A stretch of DNA of 64,000 nucleotides from Accumulibacter sp003538495 (GTDB taxonomy: Bacteria; Pseudomonadota; Gammaproteobacteria; Burkholderiales; Rhodocyclaceae). Of this stretch, positions 1 through 10,400 are shown piece after piece. The stretch is taken from contig NZ_JAPUVQ010000112.1 of NCBI RefSeq assembly GCF_029255145.1, positions 1 to 64,000 of the forward strand. Direction: 5' to 3'. Under the pieces are notes generated by a model. That model worked only from the letters and a program-made list of their open reading frames with translations, had not been told where the DNA came from and did no database searches. The position numbers and the translations under genes are program-made. Each line of letters starts with the position of its first letter. Position 1 is the first letter of the stretch.

Positions 1-119
1 AGCTTGGGGAGCTACGAAGTTCGGCTCCCGGGAACCGCTGCGGACCTCAACCAGGGCCCACTGGGTCACGCTTGATGGGTCAGCTTTGGTGAGCAAGGGC
101 GGGTCAGCTCCGGAGAGCG

Positions 120-540
120 TCAAGGTACAACGCGCTGTCGATGTTCAACGTTGTCGAAGCCGGCATCCCGGAAACCCATGCTGGTTGGCACAGGCTCAGA
201 TTTTTCGTGATTCGCAAACTCGATATCGGCAGCCGCACGATGTCGCCGTACAGCTTCGAGAAAGACGTCATCCGGCCGTACACGCGGGCACGCGACGATC
301 CGCGCGTGCCATTCACCGCCGCCGGGCCCGACGCCCAGCTAGACCGCGAGACGCTGGCTTTCCTTGCGCGCCACGAGAACTTCCGCCTTGCTGTCGCCAA
401 TCGCACCGTCTGGCTAAGCGAAATTCTCGACTTCTACCGCGAAGACTTCGTGCCACGCCCAGCCGCCAGCATCGTCGAATACGCCAACCGCTACGCGCCC
501 GAGCAAGCACGGCCGAGTTCTACACGCTGAAGCGCAACCA
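120..540 (+). pseudogene. DUF547 family protein remnant
   Basis: The frame read through ATG 141 resembles the C-terminal half of proteobacterial DUF547 proteins: an N-A-L-S-M-F-N-V stretch, then SFEKDVIRP, DPRV, LDRE, and the closing block LSEILDFYREDF followed by an N-R-Y. Homology already runs a few codons upstream of 141 (from about 120), so that ATG is not the true start and the 5' half is missing. Between DPRV and LDRE the family normally has a cysteine-containing ALNC...CP segment of roughly 15-20 residues; only a few unrelated residues are present. The frame stops at 530, while another frame runs on to 543, suggesting a further frameshift near the end. I infer a truncated, internally deleted gene. 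DUF547 function is unknown. Confidence 0.6.
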
Positions 541-696
541 CTGACATGGCGACCAGGACCGGGCCGGTCATGTGCTTGAGAGCGAGCCCACGGCGCTCGG
601 CAAGCACCATCGAAAGATCCTGTCCAAGCGCCAGGCTGGCGCCCGAAAGACCAGCAGAGGTACGTCGCGGTCACGCCGGTGAGGAAGGAAATCCTG

Positions 697-720
697 CGTA
701 GCGCTCAACTACGCGCTACG
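697..720 (-). terminator. Inverted repeat at the end of the PEP-CTERM gene
   Basis: CGTAGCGC (697-704) and GCGCTACG (713-720) are perfect 8-bp arms around an 8-base loop that contains the stop codon of the minus-strand gene. There is no clear U-run after it, only a pyrimidine-rich stretch, so termination is a weak inference. Confidence 0.35.
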
Positions 721-1551
721 GCGGCGACGGCTGCCTGCGAGAGCGGCCAAACCGAATCCCAGCAGCGCCAGAGAGACTGGCTCGGGAATCCCGGGTGAGG
801 GTGGCTGAAAATTCGCTTCCAGACCCATGATGCCGTTGATTTCGTTGTCACCATCAGCCTGCAAGGCACCGGGACCGCCCCAAATCACGGACGCATAGCG
901 GAAGGTCGCGCTAGTGCCAGTGCCCACGGCATACGCAAATCCGTCCCAGATCACCGTGGTGTCAGCGTAGATGCCTTCAAGCCAGACGCGCTCGGTAACT
1001 GCCTGGGTCCAGTTGATTTTGTCGTTGGACAGGTAGACCGTTGATTCGATTGCTTCCTGTGGCAATGGGCCATGGTCGATGGTGTTGAAAACGGCGGCCT
1101 TGGTGGCCTGGAATCCGAGATCCCAAATCGAGTTGCCGACCGTGTTATCAGTCTGCACCCAGTGCTGATCGACGCTGCTACCGCCGACAGCGGCTCCCGA
1201 CCCGACGAACGTGTAATTGTAGGTGCCATCGTTGACATCATTCACGTTTGGCTGGTCGAGCGAAGTGCCGTAACTACCGAAACCCGGGTTTGCAACGAGG
1301 TCAACACCGTTGTACTTGATGAACTGCGCGGCGGCAAAACCGGCTGGATTGAAATGGCCGTCGTCCAGGAGTTGATTGCTAACCACCAACTGACGGTTCG
1401 CCAGAGTGTTGGAGCCGTAGTAAAGTGCAGCGAAAGTGCCCACCGTGGCGCCCTGCCAGGAACGCGCGTCGTCCGGATCGGTGACCAATGCAGCATGTGA
1501 CACGTTCGCTGCAAGCAAGGACAGGGAAAGTATTGATAGTGGTTTGAACAT
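709..1551 (-). CDS. PEP-CTERM sorting domain-containing exported protein
   Basis: A 280-residue exported protein. The start is ATG 1551 because an AGGAGGT ribosome binding site sits just upstream and a typical signal peptide follows (MFKPLSILSL, hydrophobic core, cleavage near VSHA-A). A longer reading from 1620 would begin almost at the predicted transcription start. The C-terminus has the tripartite PEP-CTERM signal: IPEP, a hydrophobic helix (SLALLGFGLAAL) and a basic tail (SRRRR). Known biology of the family: exosortase recognises this tag and the protein goes to the outer surface or the exopolysaccharide matrix. The central 220 residues look beta-rich and Gly/Asn/Thr-rich with no recognised catalytic motif. 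The gene stands alone with a sigma-54-type promoter. No exosortase gene lies in the window, so it must be elsewhere. Confidence 0.93.
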   Translation of the reverse strand: MFKPLSILSLSLLAANVSHAALVTDPDDARSWQGATVGTFAALYYGSNTLANRQLVVSNQLLDDGHFNPAGFAAAQFIKYNGVDLVANPGFGSYGTSLDQPNVNDVNDGTYNYTFVGSGAAVGGSSVDQHWVQTDNTVGNSIWDLGFQATKAAVFNTIDHGPLPQEAIESTVYLSNDKINWTQAVTERVWLEGIYADTTVIWDGFAYAVGTGTSATFRYASVIWGGPGALQADGDNEINGIMGLEANFQPPSPGIPEPVSLALLGFGLAALAGSRRRRSA

Positions 1552-1640
1552 GGCGACCTCCTGTATTCGGTACATTGGCAGATTGGCGGGTGCTCTGATG
1601 CTACCGCTTGACGGCGACATCGCCGATCACACCTACGCAA

Positions 1641-1656
1641 AGCATCAATCGTGCCA
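1641..1656 (-). promoter_or_regulatory. Sigma-54 (-24/-12) promoter of the PEP-CTERM gene
   Basis: On the minus strand the sequence reads TGGCACGATTGATGCT. This matches the RpoN consensus TGGCACG-N4-TTGCW with one mismatch, and the invariant GG and GC are exactly 10 bases apart. Transcription would begin near 1629, giving a leader of about 78 nt to the ATG at 1551. PEP-CTERM genes in exosortase-bearing betaproteobacteria are known to include RpoN/PrsR-controlled members, which fits. Confidence 0.7.
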
Positions 1657-2081
1657 GACATCTCAAACGCCGCGCCATGCAACTGAATTAATGCGCTTCT
1701 ATCGCTTCATGGCCACTTATTCACCGCGGGCAGCCGCCTCGTTCACAGCCTATGTAAGAAATTCCGACACTCACCATCGGACTTTGTTTCGCTACGAGTG
1801 CGCGGTCACTCGCCACCCACCCGCCTCTTTCCGAGTGCCGGCTTGGGCCTTGGTATGGCAGCAGCCTCACCCTGAACCGGCATCCATTGCGAAGGGACCC
1901 CTCCATCACCTGCGACGACGACGGGTCTGGAAAGCACAGGTTCACCTGCCTCGCAACCAGTGGCAGCACCACCGCAATCGAAATAGAACCGCGTGCCAGG
2001 CGGAGAATGTCTGGCGAGGTCCGTGCGGAGGCTTTCCGCTTCAAGTCCCCTGCTGCGAGCACTCCGAGGAGCCGCTGAAAA
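1657..2081. other. Gap without a recognised gene
   Basis: About 425 bases between the PEP-CTERM promoter and the MarC gene. Open frames exist on both strands (for example minus 1721-2062) but none has a ribosome binding site, a recognisable domain or convincing composition. An enhancer site for the RpoN activator would be expected in this stretch; I could not identify one. Confidence 0.5.
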
Positions 2082-2684
2082 TCAGCCGATCGCCAACTGG
2101 GTCACGAAGGTCTTGAAGCCGCGCAGCATCATTTCGATCGACATCGCCACCAGCACCAGGCCCATCAGCCGTTCGAGGGCAACCACGAAGCGGTCGCCGG
2201 CGACCCGCTGGATGCGCTCGGCAAGAACCAGCACGACAGCACTGACGGCCATCGTGATGCACAGCGCGCCGATCCATTCCATGCGTCGGTCAGGCGCCTG
2301 CGAGACCAGCAGGAGGACGGTGGCCAGTGCCGACGGCCCGGCGATGGCCGGAATCGCCAGTGGCACGATCAGCGGCTCACCCACGGTGTCGGGGGTGTTC
2401 ACAGCCGGCTGCGGGAAGATCATGCGCAGCGCGATCAGAAAGAGGATCACACCGCCGCCGATCTGCAAGGACAATTCGCTCAGGTTCATCAGCCGCAGGA
2501 AGCCATCGCCGACAAACATGAAGAGCAGCAGCAGAACAAAGGCAATCAGCACCTCGCGCAGGATCACCCACGATCGCCGTTCAGGGGCAACGTGGCGCAG
2601 CGCGTTGGCGAAGATCGGGATATTGCCGATCGGGTCGGTGATCAGGATCAGCAGGATGGTCGCCGAAGCAAAGGTGTAATTCAT
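2082..2684 (-). CDS. MarC family (YhgN-like) integral membrane protein
   Basis: A 200-residue multi-pass inner membrane protein of the MarC/UPF0056 family. The family signature DPIGNIPIF lies in the first helix, IGGGVILFLIALRMI in the middle, and PLAIPAIAGPSALATVLLL in the second half, in the order expected for six helices. The length matches the usual 200-215 residues when the start is ATG 2684 (MNYTFASATI), which begins right at the first membrane segment. ATG 2699 in the same frame is possible; neither has a strong ribosome binding site. Despite the name, MarC proteins have no proven role in multiple antibiotic resistance and their transport substrate is unknown. It is a single gene flanked by gaps. 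Confidence 0.88.
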   Translation of the reverse strand: MNYTFASATILLILITDPIGNIPIFANALRHVAPERRSWVILREVLIAFVLLLLFMFVGDGFLRLMNLSELSLQIGGGVILFLIALRMIFPQPAVNTPDTVGEPLIVPLAIPAIAGPSALATVLLLVSQAPDRRMEWIGALCITMAVSAVVLVLAERIQRVAGDRFVVALERLMGLVLVAMSIEMMLRGFKTFVTQLAIG

Positions 2685-2941
2685 CGCTCGGTGCCCCATC
2701 GAGCACGCCTCGGTCCGCTCCGATGACCGTTCCGGCTCAGCGCGAGACGGCCAGGCGCGGCAGCGGAATGAGTTACGATGTTCATCGGCACAGGATAACA
2801 GGCCTGCCCGCCTCCCGGCTGGCGAAGATGCTGTGACCGGGCGGAGGACAACACGCCAGGCAGCGGGCAAGAATGTACGCCACGATCTCGATGACGGCGA
2901 GATCCCGGTTTCAGATTTACCCCTATCCGCATGGAGAAACC

Positions 2942-3224
2942 ATGTCTCGGTACAACAAGCCTTTGGCCATTCTGGCCGCCTTCAGCAGCATCTTCGCGGC
3001 AAGCGCCTGCCTCTCCACCTTGGGCGGGCCGTACGGGGGGGGCCGCAGCGTCAGAGTACGAACGCGGCTATCGCGACGCCATGATCGGCGCCCGCGACCT
3101 GGATTACCGTTCACCGGACTACGACCGAGGTCACCAGCAAGGAGTGGACGAACTGCGTCTCCGGTCGCTGCCGCAAGGTGGCAGTCAGCGCCGCCCGTCG
3201 ACGTTCGGAACCAACGATGGCTGA
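2942..3224 (+). pseudogene. Small exported protein split by a frameshift at a G8 tract
   Basis: ATG 2942 has a GGAG site five bases upstream and opens with a convincing export signal (MSRYNKPLAILAAFSSIFAA) ending in ASAC, possibly a weak lipobox. The frame then meets eight consecutive G residues at 3035-3042. After the tract the coding character continues in the next frame (EYERGYRDAMIG, then DYDRGHQQGVDE, stop at 3224). Removing one G joins the halves into a 93-residue protein. The two similar Y-x-R-G-x-x-x-G/A pieces suggest a small internal repeat. This could be a sequencing or assembly error, a decayed gene, or a slippage-switchable gene. I do not recognise a family. Confidence 0.6.
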
Positions 3225-3406
3225 GCCTCCCCGCTCGCTCGCCTGCCACTGTTGAAGCGGGCGCACAGTTCCGGCCACACCGGGCCGCGCCGGAGCAGGA
3301 CATGACACGCTGACCGAACCAGCTCGTCAGGTGCTGCTGCAGATCGGTTTGAACCCGCCGTGAGCAAGGCCGGAGGCGCTGCGCGACCAGCCCCGCGGCC
3401 GAGCGC

Positions 3407-3898
3407 CTAATGGTCGCCGGCATTCAGCGCGCGCTGGTAAAGATCGACGACCAGTGCCGCGAGCTGCGCCGGCGAGGCCTGCGCGCCCTGGGCGGTCAAC
3501 ACCGCCTTCAGGATGCCTTCGAGGACCGCGGCATCGATCACCGGCAGCTCGCGATTGCCCGTTGTCAGCTGCTTCGCCGCGTACGCTGCCCTGGCTTCGG
3601 CGGCGACGCCCGCGCCGTGCCCGGTGGCCAACCAATCGACCGTCACGCCCGCCGCCGCGGCGATCGCGAAAGCCTTGTCCAGAGGCGGCATCCGGCCGTC
3701 TCGGAGGTAGGTTCGCAAGACCGATTCGGCGATCCCGCACTGCCGCGAAAACGACGCCACCGATTGCGTGCCGATCAGCTCTTTCAGGCGCGCAGCAAGC
3801 GCGCCCGTTGCGAAATCGGCCACCGGCGCCAGATCGTAGGCCACTTCCGGCGTCTTCGCAGAATCCTGCGAGGCAGTATTGGCTGGGGTTTCAGACAT
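3407..3898 (-). CDS. XRE/phage-repressor-like helix-turn-helix regulator
   Basis: A 163-residue DNA-binding protein. Residues about 34-95 form an HTH domain of the type in phage repressors: LAARLKELIG, SVASFSRQCGIAESVLRTYL (recognition region), and MPPLDKAFAIAAAAGVTVDWLATG, the usual closing motif. The C-terminal third (VIDAAVLEGILKAVLTAQG onward) is helical and probably mediates dimerisation; there is no S24/LexA protease domain. The start is ATG 3898, with only a weak upstream GGA. A perfect inverted repeat lies 33 bases upstream of the gene, suggesting autoregulation and control of rightward transcription. The protein may be a prophage relic or a resident regulator; no other phage gene is nearby. 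Confidence 0.8.
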   Translation of the reverse strand: MSETPANTASQDSAKTPEVAYDLAPVADFATGALAARLKELIGTQSVASFSRQCGIAESVLRTYLRDGRMPPLDKAFAIAAAAGVTVDWLATGHGAGVAAEARAAYAAKQLTTGNRELPVIDAAVLEGILKAVLTAQGAQASPAQLAALVVDLYQRALNAGDH

Positions 3899-3930
3899 CG
3901 CTATCGATTCCAGGCAGGGCGAGCAGACAA

Positions 3931-3973
3931 TGTCAGCAAGAAGTTGTTGACATGCAGCAACTTCTTGCTGACA
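3931..3973. promoter_or_regulatory. Perfect 16-bp inverted repeat, likely operator
   Basis: TGTCAGCAAGAAGTTG (3931-3946) and its exact complement CAACTTCTTGCTGACA (3958-3973) are separated by 11 bases. It lies in the control region of the HTH regulator and the spacer contains TTGACA, a consensus -35 box. The symmetry and position indicate a dimeric repressor site; a role as an RNA hairpin is less likely because no gene ends here. Confidence 0.65.
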
Positions 3974-3975
3974 AT
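3947..3975 (+). promoter_or_regulatory. Rightward sigma-70-type promoter inside the inverted repeat
   Basis: TTGACA (3947-3952), 17 bases, then GACAAT (3970-3975; four of six matches to TATAAT). It points toward the giant gene 430 bases downstream and is almost fully covered by the repeat arms, so binding by the HTH protein would block it. Confidence 0.45.
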
Positions 3976-4410
3976 CACGTCAGACAGGATAGCAGGAAAG
4001 CGAGCACGCAGCGCTCGCCGCGTGCCGTGTTGACCACGGAACAGCCGAGAGCACACCGCGAGGGAAACCGGCCTTCGCGCCTGAACACGATGTTCGTCGG
4101 ACCTTGGCAAATTGGCTGGGCGTTGACTAAGCTGTATGCGCTACCAGCGCAGCAGCATGGGAGAGTGAACGCCGCATTGATTCTGCAGCGCAGCCGCAGC
4201 GATTCCGAATGGGAGTCAGATCACACGCCAGATCGCAGGCGGCATTAAGCGCAGCACCAGACGTCGAATCACATCCGCATCATCACCGTGTCACCCTGGT
4301 TCACGCCACACCCGTACACTCGCAGTCAGCCTTCCGGCCAGTTCCGGCCGGCAAGGAACATGGGGTTTGACCGTTGGCATTGAGCGTCGCAATGCAAGGG
4401 GGGAATGGCC
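3976..4410 (+). other. Leader region upstream of the giant gene
   Basis: No gene is recognised here. The only clear signal is the AAGGGGGGA ribosome binding site at about 4396-4404, seven bases before ATG 4411. If the promoter at 3947-3975 drives the giant gene, this is a 5' untranslated leader of about 430 nt. Confidence 0.45.
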
Positions 4411-7400
4411 ATGCGCAAGTCTGCCGCTTCCAGCGATCATCCCGGTCAGGGCCGCAAATTCAGCCTGCGGCGACTCCTGCGACCAACGCTGCGACCCCTC
4501 TTCGCGGCTTTGCTGGCAGCCCTCAGCCGACCCCGCGACGATCGCGAGAAACCAACACGGCCGCGCACCCGAGGTGCAATTCCCGAGGCGACACTCCAGT
4601 TCGAGGCGCTCGAACCGCGCGTCCTGCTCGCGGGCGATCCTGGCTCGGCGATCCTGACGATCGCCGGCAGCATCGGCGTTCCCGGCGAGCAGGACGACTA
4701 CCGGTTCACTGTCGCCGAGCCAAGCCGGATCGTCTTCGACAGCCTGAGCAATCGCAGCGACCTGCGCTGGCGACTCGACGGTGCGGCCGGCGAGGAAACC
4801 GGCCGCTCGTTCAGCGCCACCGATTATCTTGCCACCGCCTCGCCGGCTCACGAACTCGCTCCAGGCACCTACCGGCTGCGCATCGATGGCCAGCAGGACG
4901 CGCTGGGCGACTACGCGCTGCGCCTCCTGGACGCCGCTTCGGCCACCGAACTCGTCGCCGGCGCGCCGGTCAGCGCCGTTCTCGAACACGGCAACGAGAC
5001 CGCGCTCTACCGCTTCCGCGCGAGCGCCGGCGACAGCTTCCACTTCAAGGCCGGACCAGTCACAGCAGCGGGGCTCGGCTGGCGGCTGATCGACCCCTTT
5101 GGCCGTCAGGAGGGCAGCACTTTCGACGCCGCGCGCGACCGCAATCGTTTCTCGGTCGAACGCAGCGGCGAATACCTGCTGCTGCTCGAAGGCGCGGTCG
5201 GCAACGCGGCACCGGCCAGCTACCAGTTCACCCTGCAAGCGATCAGCGACAGCGTCGCACCGCTGCTGCTCGGCCAGACCGCAACCGCCGACATCGATCA
5301 GCCCGGCAAGACCGCCCACTTCACTTTCGACCTGGCGGTCCCGACGCCGGTGCTTTTCGACCGCCTGACCGACGTCAGCTTCTACTGGTCGCTGCATGGG
5401 CCCGCCGGCCAACACCTTGCGCGTCGCCTGGCAAACAGCAGCACGCGCTTCGATGGCTTCGAACGACTACTGCTGCCACCGGGGAGCTATACGCTCTCGG
5501 TCGATAGCGATGGCGCGAGCACCGGCAGCTTCCCGTTCCGGCTGCTCGGCGCCGACGCGGCGCAGCCACTCGCCGCGGGCAGCACGATTGCCGGGCAACT
5601 CGATTTCGCATGTGGATCGAGCCTGTACAGGATCGCGCTCGCTGCAGGCGACAAGTTCTTTCTCGACCCGCGTTCCGTCACCGGCGGGTCGCTCGACTGG
5701 CGCCTGATCGACCCCTACGGCGTTCGCGTCGCGGCTGCCAGCTTCAGTGCCGGCGCCAACACCGCTCCTGCTCCGGCTCTCGCTCCGTTCACGGTGGCGA
5801 CGACCGGTGACTACTGGCTGCTGCTCGATGGCGCGGACAGCAATCCTGCCACCGCCGAATTGAGCTACCAGTTCGCGCCGAACGTCGTTCCCGATCTGGA
5901 GCGCACGCTAAGCATCGGCGACCTGGTCACCGATCAGGTCGCGGTCGCCGGGCAGACGACGGTCTATCGCTTTGAACTGGCGAACGAGACACATCTGGCA
6001 TTCGACGCGCAAAGCCATCGCGCGGACCTGCTGTGGTCTTTGTCAGGGCCGCGCGGCAACGAGGTCACGGATCGGCGTTTCGACCACAGCGACGGCGCCG
6101 CCGGATTCAGCGGCCTGACCCTGCCGGCCGGCAGCTATCGCCTCAGCGTGCGGGGCGCGGCAAGCGCCACGGGGGCCTTTGCCTTCCGGCTGCTGGACCT
6201 GGCAGCCGCTCCTGAACTGTCGCTGGGCGCGGCCGTCAGCGGTAGCCTGAGCCCCGGCACCAGCGCCATGGCGTACCGCTTCGCGGTCGCCGCCGGCGAC
6301 CAGATCGCCCTGCAGAACAACACCGGCAGCGCCGGCAATTCCGCCGACCCAAGCTGGCGCCTGATCGACCGCTTCGGCCGTGAGGTCAGTGGCGCCACCG
6401 CCCTGCCCGTGCCCGGCGCCGCCCCCGGGATAGTGTCATTGAGCACCGGCGGCGCCTACACGCTACTGATCGAAGGGAACGCCGGCGCCGCGACGCCGAT
6501 CAGCTACGACTTGCAGCTCAACGCCGCTGGCCACCTGACACCGGCTGGCCTGCCCGCCGGCGAAGCGCTCAGCATCGGCTCGCTGGTCGCCGGCCTGCTG
6601 CCCACCGCCGGGTCCAGCCGCACCTACCGTCTTGCGCTGGCCAGCGACAGCCAGCTGGTGTTCGACACGCAGGGCGGCGCCAGCAGCGCCGTCTGGTCGC
6701 TGCTCGGACCCCGTGGCAGCGAAGTCGATCGGCGAGCGCTGTTCAGCAGCGACGCCGCGGCCCAGAGCCCGATGCTCACCCTGCCGGCCGGCGACTACGC
6801 CCTGACGGTCGAAGGAGCCCCTCCAGCGGGCAGCGTTTCCGGCCATGGCGCCTACGCCTTCCGCCTGCTCGACGCCGCGGGATTTCCCGAAATCACCCTC
6901 GGCCAGCTGCTCACCACGACGCGTTCGCCGGCCGCTTCGACGATTGGCCATCGCCTTGCCGCCACCGCCGGCAGCACGCTGCTCCTGCAGGGCGGCGATT
7001 CATCGGGCGGTGTCTGGCGGCTGCTCGATCGCTTCGGCCGCCAGGTCTCGGTGAGTTCGGTGAATGCCGGCCAGGTCCTGGCAACGCGCTTCGACATCCC
7101 CGCCACCGGCACCTACACGCTGCTCAGCGATGGCCATTTCGGCGCCAACGGCCGCTCGAGCGTCACCTTCCTGCTCACCGAACCGGTCAAGGTCAGCGCG
7201 CCGCTGGTCTTCAACAGGCCGATCAGCGCCAGTTCGGCCGGCCCCGGCAGCGTCGCCGAGTATCGCTTCTCGCTCGCCCGGGCGACCACCGTCGTCTTCG
7301 ATGCGCTGAGCGGCCCGGACTCGCGCTGGATGCTCGCCGGCCCGTTGGGCGTGGTACGTGGATGGACCTCTTTCCTTGCCGACGACGGCCAGATCCTCGG

Positions 7401-10400
7401 CTTGCCGGCCGGCGAGTACGTACTGACCCTGGAGACCACCAGCGTCGCAGCCGCCGACTACCGCTTCCGCGTCCTCGACGCCGCCGCCGCGGACGGCGAG
7501 GACAGCGCCGGCGCAGTCGTCGACCTGCCATCGGGGGCCACGGTCGACGAAACCATCCCTGCCGGCGAAACGCGTGTTTACCGCTTTACGGCCGAGGCCG
7601 GCGAGCGCGCCACCTTTTCCCGACTCGATGGCTACGGCGTCAACGGGAAAGTCTCGTGGCAGTTGTGGGACCCCTACGGCCACCAGCTCGTGGCGCTCGG
7701 CCCGGGGGTCACCGAGGCCGCGTTGCCGGTCAGCGGCGAGTACCTGCTGGCGGTCTTTCCGGATTTCGCCAACGCCCCGCCAGACAAGCTGGCGCGACCG
7801 ATCGCCTTCACCTTCGCACTGGCGAGTTCGCGGACGCTGCCGCTGACGCTCGACCAGGACATCGTCGGCAGCATCGAGCAACCGGGAGAGTCCGTCAGCT
7901 ACGGCTTCACGCTCGACGCCCCGACCTCACTGCTGGTCGACAGCGGCGCCGCCGCCAACCCCGACGATTTCTCGTGGACCCTCAGCGGCCCTCGCGGCCG
8001 CGAAGGGCCGCCACAGACCTTCGCCAGCACCCGCTCCAGCCTGCTGTCGCTGCCAGCAGGCAATTACGAGTTCGTCGTCGCCAGTCGCACACTGGCCACC
8101 GGCGACTTCGGTTTCCGGTTGCTCGACCTGGCGACCCAGCCGGCCCTGCCCTTCGAAACGCCGGTCGCGCTGACGCTCGCGCCGGCGACCCGGGCGCAAG
8201 CGTATTCGCTGGTCGTCGACGCCGACAGCGAGTTGCTGTTCGTTCCCACCGCGGCACCGGCGCGCGATGGCGACTGGCGGGTGCTCGACAGCCTTGGCAG
8301 GACGCTGGCCAGCGGCACGATGTCGCAGATCGAGGGTCCGTTCGCGCTCCCGGCCGGCCACTACAGCTTCGTCGCCGATGGCCGCCCGCTCGGCGCCGGC
8401 GGCGACACCTGCCAATTCGTCATGCGGCGCCTGCTGCTTCACGGGCAGGCGATCAGCCTGGATGGTGGCGCCACTGGAGTCACCGAAGTCGCGGGGAGTG
8501 TCGACCATCCGGGCCAGGTCCACGAATACAGCTTCTCGATCGACTCGCCGACGACGCTGGTTTTCGATGCCCTGAGCGAGCGCGACGACCTCGGCTGGGA
8601 ACTTGCCGGGCCGACCGGCGTGCTCCGCCAGGAGGGCCGCTTCGGCGGTCAGGGCATCGTCGCGCCGCTGACTCTCGACGGCCCCGGAAGCTATCGCTTG
8701 CGCGTCGTTCCCGAGGTCGGAGCGACCGGCGACTTTCGCTTCCGGCTGCTCGACACCAGCCGCGCCGAAGCGCTGCCGCTGAACAGCGCGCAGGAGCTGG
8801 TGCTCAACCCCGGCAGCAGCATCCGGATTTTCCACGTGGACGGCCAGGCCGGCGAGCGCCTGGCATTCGACGTCCAGAGCCTGGTCGGTGGCACGGCGTC
8901 GCTGCAGATCTTCGCCGCCGGCGATCCGCAACAGGTCTTCAGCGCCTCGGCCAGTGCCGGTTCGCCAATCGGCACGACGCTGGCGCGCGGCGGCAGGCAG
9001 CTGCTGATGGTCGTCGGCCGGGCGAGCAGCGAAGAACCGTTGGTGCTGGGCTATTCGGCGACGCTGGCCAGTCCGCGCATCGCGACGCTGGCGGTCGGCA
9101 GCGAGGCGCAGGGCAGCACCGCGGTCAGCGGCCTTGCCGACCAATGGCAGTTCTCGCTGCACTGGCCGAGTCGCCTGCTGTTCGACGGGCTCGCCGGGAC
9201 GCGGACGCGCTGGACGCTGCGCGCAGCAGACGGCGCACCGCTCGATTCGGGTTGGTGTGGCAGCAACAGGCTGCTGGCGCTCGACGCCGGCGCCTACACC
9301 CTCGAAGTGCAAGCCGATCAGGTCGAAGACCTCGGCCCCTACGCTTTCCGGCTGCTCGACTTCGCCAGCGCCGCGACGCTGCCGCTGAACCAGGAAGTCA
9401 GCGGGACATTGGCCAGCGCAACCGCGGCCAGCATCTTCCGGGTGCCAGCACCGGAACAGGGCGGCTCACTGAGCATCGATGCGGTCGCCAGCAACGGCGG
9501 GATCGGCAGCCTTGCCGTCTTCGATCCCGACGGCGTCGCTGTCGGCGACTACCTCCTGCCGGCACGCGCCGTGCCTGGCGTCGCCAGCAGCGGCGCGGCT
9601 GGCGGCGAGCGCCTGCTGGTGGTCGATGGCCTCGCCGGAGCGACGACGGCGCTGCACTATTCGCTGAACGCCCGGCAGACCGAAGCATTGCGCGCGCAGC
9701 GTGGCGACACCCTGACCGGGACGCTGGCGCACGGCGGCGATCGCGTCAGCTACCGGATCGCGGTACCTTTCAGCCAGGCCTTGCCGGCGCGGGCATGGGT
9801 GCACAATGCGGGGGCAAGCACCATTCGCTGGCGGCTGGCGCCGTCCGGCGCCGCGTCTGCCGCCCCCGGCGCAGCCCCCGGCGCAGCCCCCGCCTGGTGG
9901 CCGGACGTCGAGCAGACAGCGGACCCGGACGCCTACGACTGGCTGGTCACGGCCGGCGATTACGAGCTGACCATCGAAGCGACCGCCGACGATGCCACCT
10001 TCACGCTGCAACTGCTCGCCGGCGATAGCGCGCCCGCCCTCGCCGCGACGGGCCAGCACGGACAGCTCGCGCACGGTCGCGATGCACGGGTCTACCGCTA
10101 CGATGCCGGCACCGCTGGCGGCCACCTGCTGCAGCTTGAAAGCACCGAGGAATCGAGCCTGCAATGGGCGCTGTACGATGGCGGCGGCGAGCAACTGGCT
10201 GGCGGCGATGGCGAAGAGCGCGGCACCTTCGACTTCAGCGAGCTTGCCGCCGGACCGTACCTGCTGCTGGTGTCGGGCCGCGCCGAGGCCACCGACAGCA
10301 TCGACTACGACGTCGCCATGTCGCCAACGACCGTCCGCCCCGGCGATCTCGTGTCGGGACACCTGACCGCTGCCGACCCGACGCGCAGCTACGCCCTGGA

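Noticed and set aside
1721..2062. A 113-codon minus-strand open frame as a gene
   Set aside because: It has no ribosome binding site, no recognisable domain and atypical composition; it is more likely chance or an old intergenic remnant.
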